In this document: positions 56,210-64,000 of the stretch, piece by piece | Position numbering within the stretch: position 1 is the stretch's first letter | How the letters are laid out: each line of letters begins with the position of its first letter | Assembly: GCF_018294505.1 (NCBI RefSeq) | Contig: NC_057795.1 | Span: 227,720,493-227,784,492 of the forward strand | Length of the DNA stretch: 64,000 bases | DNA from: Triticum aestivum | Taxonomy: Eukaryota > Streptophyta > Magnoliopsida > Poales > Poaceae | Direction: 5' to 3' | The notes under the pieces: generated by a model | Told to the model about the DNA's origin: nothing | Database searches by the model: none | The model's input: only the letters and a program-made list of their open reading frames with translations | Program-made: the position numbers and the translations under genes

Positions 56210-56680
56210 ATGGTGCCGCCTATCTGACCATGCGCAGATGAGCTGCCCCCCGAGGACGTTTAGTTGAAGAGCAACGACAAGGAGGACCCCTACAGGCCAC
56301 CGGACAAGGTTGCGCCGGACCACCCCCCCCCCAACTTTGGAGTGGTTTTGGGGCTAGTACAATCTTTGTTTGTGGAAATTGTTGTTGCCGGTTGAGAAAG
56401 CCAGGCAAGTGGCGTTCAAGAAGGATATGGTGGAGGAGGAAGCCAGGTACCAGGCGGCCTGTGAAGCCCGTGAGGCTGCTTGGAAAATGGGGGCGGTTGG
56501 GATTTGGGGGCGAGCACGTCATCGTGCGGAGGAGGCGTACGAAGATGAGTACTTCGCAAGGAAGGTCAAAGGCGCTAGGCGCCTCATCACTGCGTGGAGG
56601 TGGGCCGTTAAGCTCCAGTGGGAGCCCAACGAAATGGCAAGATCGTCCGCGCTCGTCCGTCAGCAAGAGGCAGATCGGTA
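56210..56680 (+). pseudogene. Remnant of the same unknown Glu/Ala/Arg-rich family as 25041-25763
   Basis: The Met at 56210 is followed by an early TGA. Further down a frame reads EEEARYQAACEAREAAWKM, RARHRAEEAYEDEYFA, ARRLITAWRWAVKL and ALVRQQEAD. The RLI-x-AWR and RQQEA patterns and the charged helical style match the protein at 25041-25763. The frame ends at about 56680, either at a GTACGT donor-like site or because LTR sequence starts there. Broken, function unknown. Confidence 0.5.
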
Positions 56681-57459
56681 CGTGATCCGTCCATTTTGCA
56701 TCAGGATTTCCTACTGTTATTTATAATGTTTTTATGCCTAATAATGCTTTATGGAGTAATTCTAATGCATTTTCTCTCATAATATGCCAGGTTTACACAA
56801 AGAGGGAGAATGTCGGCAGCTGGAATTCTGGACCTGAAAAAGCTACGTCAGGGCACCTATTCTGCACATCTCCAAATGAGCTGAAAATTTACGGAGAATT
56901 ATTTTGGAATATATGAAGAATAATGGAGGAAATAACTACCGGAGGGGGCCCACATGGTGAGCACAAGACACCAGGGCACGCCAGGACCCCCAGGCACGCC
57001 CTGGTGGGTTGTGCTCAGCCCAGCCCACCTGCGGTGCCCATCTTCTGGTATGTTGGTCATTTTGACCTAGAAAAAAGATGAGGAGAGGAATTTCAGGATG
57101 GAGCGTCACCGTCTCAATGTGGAACTTGGGTAGGAGCACTTTTGCCCTCTGGTGGAGCGATTGAACTACCCTCCCGGAGGGGGAAATCGAAGCCATCGTC
57201 ATCACCAGCAACCCTCTCATCTTTGGGAGGCTAATCTCCATCAATTATTTGGTGGAAGATTATATGTTCAGATCCATTATGCTATTTAGTACCCCTCTGA
57301 TCTTGAGCATGATTATCATTTGTGAGTAGTTACTTTTGTTCTTGAGGTCATGGGAGAAGTCATGTTGCAGGTAATCATGTGAACTTGATATGTGTTCGAT
57401 ATTTTGATAATATGTACATTGTGATTCCCTTAGTGGTGTGACGTGAACGTCGACTACAT
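56680..57459 (+). mobile_element. LTR fragment, Sabrina/WHAM/Fatima-like, truncated on the right
   Basis: Non-coding text such as GCAGCTGGAATTCTGGACC, AGCTACGTCAGGGCACC and ACGTGAACGTCGACTACATG recalls Triticeae gypsy LTRs (memory). It stops near 57459 where different sequence begins. Borders approximate. Confidence 0.6.
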
Positions 57460-57915
57460 GGAACGTCAGATTGTTTCGTCGATATCTCAATGCCCCGGAC
57501 GAATTTGAAGGTGAATTCAATTGGGGAAAGAGCACGAAATCTACTTTCCAACAAAAAAGAATCACCCAATTTGGAGTTCGTATGAAAGAGTTCTTGGCAT
57601 TTTGAGTCAGGTATGTCTGTGCAGTCCAAATCTGAATCCAGAACGTGAGAGACTTGGACTCTATCTTCTGTTGGGCCAAAAGTGACGTGAGAGGCTTTTG
57701 AACAACATCTAAACTTATATTTTTCCCTTATCTTCATATGTGGATTGTACAAATGTCCCGTACACCTGCAATTAGACATGGCACAAAAGTCTGTGAAGTA
57801 TTTTTGTCCTGGATGAAATAAATAAATTATTGCATAGTTTGCATTAGAAATCACCTCACAAATATACATGTATGCAATATTTTTGGTTGCATAGAAGGTA
57901 GTCCTGTCCTCATCA
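57460..57915 (-). repeat. 3' LTR remnant of the pol-less gypsy element
   Basis: Ends TCCTCATCA like the LTRs of the 1250-9066 family and abuts a PPT, but its left part is missing or diverged. The ORF from the internal region continues through it, as in the full-length relative. Confidence 0.55.
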
Positions 57916-57928
57916 TCCTCCCCTTCTT
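57916..57928 (-). other. Polypurine tract of the pol-less gypsy element
   Basis: The minus strand reads AAGAAGGGGAGGA next to the LTR end at 57915. Confidence 0.8.
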
Positions 57929-58774
57929 GACAACAAAGTCGTCCACGGCATTGCTTAATTTGAAATGTGGCTAACGAAAGAGACAAGGTGTACATGTTGT
58001 ATATGTATATGTCATCCATTTGTACTTCCCTTGGTTTTTGCACATATGACACATGTATACATTAGTAACTTTCACAGTTCATAAAATCTAAAGCCAAAAT
58101 AATATCACAAGAAGTAGAATGCATGGAAATATTGCAAATCAGTTTGCACATATAACTGAATCTCTTATTCATTTCGAAAGGTTGACAATGTTCATCATTA
58201 AACCATCCCAACATTGGTGAATAAACCTTACTTGCATCAAATTTACATGCTACAACATGCTTAAATAAGCAAACATGCAATAAGTCACTGGACACAGAAT
58301 CATCACGAAGATTAGAGGTCATATCAAAATGATTAAACATTGGTTCATTTGCATCAATAGTTAATTCAATGGGTGCACCCAAAATTGTTGATATTTCAGT
58401 TGTTTGATCACATGATGCATTCATGACACTAACATGATTATTTAAAATAGGTGGTCTACTGAAATCAATAGTAACTCAACACATGATGTATCCAAGTTAA
58501 CTGGGCATGCATCATTTTCATGTGAAGTTATATCATCAATACCTTTACTATTACCTTGTCGCAAAGACGTAGCTGATGTAGGTACGGACGATGACAATGT
58601 ACCATACTCTTGAGATGATGTCGCACTCACAATCTGAGGTGTGGCTGCTCTAGTAGGTGCAACGATGGAGGAAGCAATAGGTGATGGTGAGCATGAACTT
58701 GAATAGTAGTTGTTGTAGGCACCCAATGCATCCTCTTGTATCTGTCTCTCAAAGGTACAAGCACGAACATACAT
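57929..58774 (-). pseudogene. Non-pol ORF downstream of gag, unknown function
   Basis: Two adjoining frames, 58774-58442 (YNNYYSSSCSPSPIASSIV..., Ser/Thr-rich) and 58424-58062 (acidic and Cys/Met/His-bearing, HVCLFKHVVACKFDASKV), occupy the place of pol. A frame change at about 58430 and a stop at 58062 break what was probably one ORF continuing from gag. The frame then crosses the PPT as an acidic EGEDDED tract, the same position and style as EGGDDED in the element at 1250-9066. No enzymatic motif. In style it recalls the 1,233-aa ORF of the 47113-55652 element, but homology is not shown. Confidence 0.5.
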
Positions 58775-58798
58775 ACCAGTAATGCAACAAGGAATATA

Positions 58799-59197
58799 CT
58801 AAAATCTTGTGCGAATATCATGGTTCAAACCACCAAAAAATCTATTCACTATATCATCCTTAGATTCTTCTATGTCACAATTATGCATATAAGATTTGAA
58901 CTCTTGGTAGTAAGCATGAACAGTGTTACTGCCTTGTTTTAATTGTTCCAATTTCTGAAGCAATTCACGATGATAGTAAGGCGGAAAAAAATGTTTTCTC
59001 ATTACATCTTTCAAATCTTTCCAAGTTGTGGGTTGGTTATCAATATTTTTCTTAGAATGCACACTCCACCAAACATAAGCGAAACCAGTAAATGCTCCAA
59101 TGGCAACCCGTACTCTCTCAAGTTTAGAAAAATCATGGTGACTAAATAGCAGGATTAAACCTACCCTCAAATGACGGTAAAGAGATAACCTAACCAT
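58799..59197 (-). pseudogene. Gag core of the pol-less gypsy element
   Basis: Retrotransposon Gag core: WKDLKDVMRKHFFPPYYHR, LLQKLEQLKQGSNTV, YYQEFKSYM and RFFGGLNHDIRT. The positions equal those in the Gag at 5600-6948 (PPYYQREL, LRQG, YYQEL, GGLNREIRT), so the two are homologous. The N-terminal part upstream of 59197 is decayed and no zinc knuckle follows. The frame ends near 58799. Confidence 0.82.
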
Positions 59198-60321
59198 GTG
59201 CGTGTGTGTGTTGTCCCACCTCTCATGATGGTGAAGATGTATCCGTCATCCAAGAACTTCTATCACCGGAACCTGTCATGATTAGTAGAAACAAGAAACA
59301 AAATTTGACAATATTGTTCCTATGAACTACTAGGATGTGGTGGTAAAGTGCTCACAGTAAGTAAAAAATCAATATCGTACAAGTTCTTACCATGCAGCAT
59401 GTGGTGTCAGGCAACCAGCGGTGTCAAATAACTCCGAAGATTGAATAAAGTGATTGCCAGGGGAACGTACATATACACGGTCTAGAAATATGTGGAGCTT
59501 GGAAGGCTTAAATATATGGTAGCAAAAGATTAGCAATAATCAATTCTGAGATGCAATGTAGAATAAATGCTCCACGATGGTACTGTGCTGGTCCTAGGCT
59601 AGACCGGACTAGAGACGCGAGCCTAGAACACTAATGAGGTCACAACATAGCACAACTAGCATCAGTAAAGGATATGAAGTAGCTCTGGATATCAAGATAT
59701 AAGTGAAGATCACAATGACAGTAAAGATAATGATGAGACACAATTGCCAAGCGGGATATATCAAAAACTCTTTCTACAACTTTCCTCTGGAAAAGATAGA
59801 TCTGAATTTCGTTTTTTTCTTCTCTCTCTTTTTCACACTTTTTTCTTTTTATTTCTCTCTTTTTTCTCTCTGACTTTTTTTACTTTATTTTTCTCTCTTT
59901 TTTTCTCTGTCTTTTTTTTCTCTCCCCCTCTTTCCAAAACAAACTAGATAAGATGCATATTGGATCAAGTGAAGATGTGAACGACCTCAACTATGATTAT
60001 GACAATGAACGGTGTGTAGCACGTGGTGGAAATTGATGGATAGATGGTGGACAATGGAAGGGATAATGATGCAGTGGCAATGTGACTAATGTGAACAGAA
60101 CTCGACACTCTAGGCGAACTAGACACTAAGACCAGCAACTCGACACGATGATGCAACTGATAATGCAATAATGCAAACAATGAAAAGAAAATTGCAAAGG
60201 CTCAGACTGGCTTGGACAAAGGATGAATAGATCTAACTTTTTTGTGGCTTTTCTTGGACCATAGGTAAGGAAATAAATCTAATCTGCGGAAACTAAAAAT
60301 TCTCCCCAAGCAACCTGAAAA
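59198..60321 (-). other. Leader of the pol-less gypsy element
   Basis: No gene. Contains the CCTAGG stem-loop at 59590-59605, a long pyrimidine-rich (purine-rich in the RNA) stretch at about 59810-59935, and segments matching 7910-8156. Confidence 0.75.
59590..59605 (-). other. Conserved stem-loop with CCTAGG palindrome
   Basis: GGTC...GACC stem around CCTAGG, same context as 7256-7273. Confidence 0.5.
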
Positions 60322-60330
60322 CTGATACCA
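60322..60330 (-). other. Primer-binding site of the pol-less gypsy element
   Basis: TGGTATCAG on the minus strand, 2 bp from the LTR stub at 60333. Confidence 0.85.
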
Positions 60331-60346
60331 CTTGATAGAGGCGGGG

Positions 60347-61753
60347 TGATAACCCACAAGTATAGGGGATCGCAACAGTTTTCGAGGGTATAGTATTCAA
60401 CCCAAATTTATAGATTCAACACAAGGGGAGACAAAGAATAAGCAAGTATTAGCAACTGAGTTGTCAATTCAACCACACCTGGAGATTAATTATCTGCAGC
60501 AAAGTGATCGGTAGCAAAGTAGGATGATAGTTTTGGTAGTAGTAGCAAGAACAATAGTAACGGTAACAGTGATAGCAATAATTTTGTAGCAGTAGCGATA
60601 GTAACAACAGTAGTAGGAACTTAGCAAGATCAATATGTAGGAAAATTGTAGGCATTGGATCGGTAATTTGTTGGATGATATTCATCATATAACAGTCATA
60701 ACCTAGGGCGAAGCGGCACTAGCTCCAGTTTGTAAATATAATGTAGGCATGTATTCCGTAAATAGTCATACATGCTTATGGAAAGACCTTGCATGACATC
60801 TTTTGTCCTACCCTCCCGTGGCAGCGGGGTCCTATTGGAAACTAAGGGATATTAAGGCCTCCTTTTAGTAGAGAACCGGAACAAAGCATTAACACACGAT
60901 GAATACATGAACTCCTCAAACTACGATCATCATCGGGAAGTGTCCAGACTATTGTCACCCCGGGGTAGCCGAATCATAACACTTAGTAAGTGACTATAAC
61001 TTGCAAGTTCGGATCTAGAACATAGATATAATGATGATAACATAAACGGTTTACATCTGAAATCATGGCACCTGGGCCCAAAGTGACAAGCATTAAGCAT
61101 GGCAAAGTCATAGCAACATCAATCTCAGAACATAATGAATACCAAGGATCAAGCCCTAACAAAACTAACTCGATTACATGATGAATCTCATCCAATTCCT
61201 CACCAGCCAGCGAGCCTACAAAGGAATTACTCACTCCCGGTGGGGAGCATCATGGAATTGGCGATGGAGAAGGGTTGGTGATGATGAAGATCGAAGATGC
61301 CCTCTCCTGAGCCCCAAGCGGAGTCCATATCTGGCCTCCGGATGAAGAACAGGAGGTGGCGGTGGCTCCGTCTCATGAAACGCGATAATTCTTCCTCCCT
61401 GATTTTTTCTGGAAATATGTGATTTTATAGCGCCGGTTTCTGGGTCTGCGGGGCCACTAGGTGGGGACAACCCACCTGGGCGCGCTTGGAGGGGGGCGCC
61501 CCCTGGTGGGTTGTGCCCACCTAGGTGCCCCTCTTTGGTGGTTCTTGGCTCCAGAAATTATCTTTATTCATATAAAAATTCCTCGCAAAGTTTCGTTCCA
61601 TTCCGAGAACTTTTATTTCTGCAGAAAAACAACACCATGGTAGTTCTGCTGAAAACAGCGTTAGTCTGGGTTAGTTTCATTCAAATCATGAAAATTAGAG
61701 TCCAAAACAAGAAGAAAAGCGTTAGGAAAAGTAGATACGACGGAGACGTGTCA
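60347..61753 (-). repeat. 3' LTR of a Sabrina-like element inserted into the stub LTR
   Basis: 1,407 bp from TGATAACCCACAAGTATAGG to ...GGAGACGTGTCA on the plus strand, i.e. TGACACGTCTCC...TTATCA on the minus strand, close to the TGATACGTCTCC start recalled for Triticeae gypsy LTRs. A PPT lies directly right of it, so it is the 3' LTR. The left TSD would be CGGGG (60342-60346); its partner is outside the window. Confidence 0.82.
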
Positions 61754-61767
61754 ACTCCCCCAAGCTT
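61754..61767 (-). other. Polypurine tract
   Basis: The minus strand reads AAGCTTGGGGGAGT directly beside the LTR end. Confidence 0.85.
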
Positions 61768-64000
61768 AAATCTTTGCTTGTCCTCAAGCAATTCAGATGA
61801 TAAACTAAAAGTGAAAAAGAAAAACTTTTACGAACTCTTTTGCTCTTGTTTACCTAAATAAGCTTAAGTAGCACCCAGGTTTCAGCCAAGATTATAACTA
61901 ACCATGTCGACAATAACTCTTAATAATTATATTAATATATATCAATGACATAATCAGCTAGCGGGCAATAATAAGATATCTAAAACAACAACACGTTGTC
62001 AAAACAACCATGATATAATATGACAATAGTGGTATCTCTCTAGCCCTTTGTGAGACCGCAAAACATAAATGCAGAGCACCTCCAAAGTTCAAGTAGCGAT
62101 TAAACATTGTAATTTATGGTAGAAAAGATCCAGTCATGATGCACCCAACATTAGCTATACACAATGCATGAGGAAGACAATAGTGCTCTCAGGTTCTGGC
62201 ACTTATTTGAGAAGGTGATGACACAACATAAAAGTAAATAGATAGTCCCTTCACAGAGGGACTTTGCAGCAGTACCAGAGCTCAAGTTTTTAAAACAGAG
62301 GTAAATGAAATTTTGAGAAATGCACCCTTCTTGTTTACTTCACGACCATTAGTTATCGGTATCTTCCATGATAAACACATTAGTGGCGGTTCCCAAGCGA
62401 TAAAAGTAAAGGTTTACTCCCCCTCCGCCAACAATCCCACTCCACGGCTTGTTCAAAACAATGGGTGCCATCCATACCAAAAACAGTCCGGGGGAGTTTT
62501 GTTTAATTATCTGCAGTCTGAATTCGGGACTGGGAATCCCTATTACCGCCCCTCTCGTGCAAGGACGAGTGAATAAACACTCATCATGAGATTAACCCAC
62601 TTAGCATGGAAGATACTGACTACCTCATGTCACTCTATGAACAATCCAAGCACACAAAAAGGATATTTATTTGAAGTTTTTAGAGGTGGCACATGCAAAT
62701 TTACTTAGGACGACAGGGTAATACCACATATAGGTAGGTATGGTGGACTCATCTGGAATAACTTGGGTTTCATGGTTTTGATGCACAAGCAGAATTCCTG
62801 CTTAGTACAGGCGAAGGCTAGCAATTAGGTTGAGAAGCGGCTAGCTAGAGAGCGAAAACGGTCATGAACATGCATTATGCATAAGTAACATTGGATACTA
62901 GCATGAGTAGGATATGAACACCATGAACATAAATATCATAGAGGCTATGTTGATTTTGATTCAACTAAATGCATGAACATGTGCCAAGTCAAGCCACTTG
63001 AACATTCAGAGGAGGATACCATATCATCATGCTACATCACAATCATTTTAACGCAATGTTGTCATCCAAGATAAATCATTATCCACTCCTAGCTACTTAT
63101 GCATGGCATGAGAAACTATAATCTCTAATTTTCATTGCAAACATGTTTGATCAAAATAGGCTGAATCATGGATACTAGGTTAAACATATTTACAAAAACA
63201 GAAGAAGTCGAGTTCATACCCATTTCCCTCTACCACAGCCAGTTCGTCAAATATTGTCATTATTGCCTTTCACTTGCACGACCGAACGACGTGAAAATAA
63301 TAATAGTGCAAGAGTGTCACGGACTAAGCTGGAATCTACAAACATTTTATTCAAAAGGATAAGACAAGGTAATATGGGCTCTTCGCTAGATCAACCATAA
63401 TGCATATGAGAGCCACTCAACATTTTCATCGTGGTCTTCTCCTCTGTATGACTCAATAGAAAGAAAAAGAAATTCAGAGAAACACATTGAAATATTTTGG
63501 AGTTTTTGGTTTTTCTTGAACGAGCAAATAAAAGGAAAAAAACAAAAAACGAGAAAAACTATTTACACGGGAAAGCTCCCAACAGGCAAAAGAAGAACAA
63601 GGAGATCTTTTTGGGTTTTCTTTTTAAATACTACAACTAACTACACTAGAAGGAAAAATAAAGAAGAAATAGGAAATATTTTTTTATTTTCTCAAAGTTT
63701 TTCAAACACACAAGAAGAAGGCGAGAAAATATATCTAGCATGGATAATACAATGAAAAAGTGTGGACACCGACAACTGGAATGAAATGTGTGAACATGAA
63801 AGTAATGTCGGTGGAAATACGTACTCCCCCAAGCTTAGGCTTTTGGCCTAACTTGGTAATCACCACTCGAAGAAGCCATGAGGTCCTATGTTCAACAGCT
63901 GGGGAGAGGGCACCTAAGGGACCCACTGCCGAGGCTCCTCTTGTGCCGCAGCCAGGTTGTTCCGGTAGCCGACAATGTCCTCAGGCATAATCATGTATCC
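61768..64000 (-). mobile_element. Non-coding 3' internal region of the Sabrina-like element
   Basis: No supported gene in 2.2 kb. The sequence is typical of the long untranslated 3' region of this group (memory). A second PPT-like word lies at 63823-63836. The element continues beyond the window. Confidence 0.6.
63823..63836 (-). other. Second polypurine-tract-like word
   Basis: AAGCTTGGGGGAGT on the minus strand, identical over 14 bases to the PPT at 61754-61767. Confidence 0.7.

Larger units (their letters stand above)
57460..60346 (-). mobile_element. Pol-less (gag-only) gypsy element, truncated at both LTRs
   Basis: On the minus strand: a 14-bp stub of the 5' LTR (60333-60346), PBS, leader, gag, a non-pol ORF, PPT and a 3' LTR remnant (about 57460-57915). 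The internal region is only 2.4 kb with no RT or integrase. Leader, PBS and LTR ends match the element at 1250-9066 (for example ACTAGACACTAAGACCAGCA against ACTAGACGCTAAGACCAGGA). Probably a non-autonomous derivative. Confidence 0.8.

Overview
The window looks like a transposon-dense chromosomal segment of a large-genome grass, most likely Triticeae (wheat, Aegilops or barley type). The basis is nested LTR retrotransposons with initiator-Met tRNA primer sites, many Stowaway MITEs with CTCCCTCC ends, and a CACTA transposon whose termini resemble, from memory, Triticeae families. There are no rRNA or tRNA genes, no CRISPR and no bacterial operons. No fully intact ordinary host gene was found. 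Family names are from memory and unverified.

Layout. 1-9180: the 3' part of a Sabrina/WHAM/Fatima-like LTR, split by a full-length minus-strand Ty3/gypsy element (1250-9066). The LTR sits in the gag of an older minus-strand gypsy element (9181-13625, long LTR 10441-13625), which itself sits in a roughly 500-bp tandem repeat. 13626-14500, 45114-47112 and 55653-55845 are pieces of that one repeat array, in which two monomer types alternate (period about 1 kb). The array is split by a 30,613-bp CACTA element (14501-45113, TSD TCA) and by an 8.5-kb LTR element (47113-55652, TSD GATTT).

The CACTA element has long subterminal repeat fields and a decayed TnpA/Transposase_24-like gene (40747-43350), but no recognisable TnpD. 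Between them lies DNA with gene-like remnants: F-box/DUF295, SINA-like, a DEDDy 3'-5' exonuclease-like gene, AP2-like, and an unknown Glu/Ala/Arg-rich protein. Almost all carry stops or frameshifts. It also holds several MITEs, two copies and one core of a fold-back element, and a solo LTR with a perfect TSD (37165-38081) of the same family as the element at 1250-9066.

The 47113-55652 element lacks recognisable protease, RT, RNase H and integrase, but has an uninterrupted 1,233-codon minus-strand ORF of unknown function. At 57460-60346 is a short gag-only gypsy element whose leader matches that of 1250-9066: a probable non-autonomous/autonomous pair. Its 5' LTR is cut after 14 bp by the 3' LTR (60347-61753) of another minus-strand element that runs off the right edge. 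An assembly gap of 209 N lies at 54937-55145.

The most unusual items are the 30.6-kb CACTA with gene cargo, the pol-less elements with ORFs in place of pol, and the polyprotein tail encoded inside an LTR.
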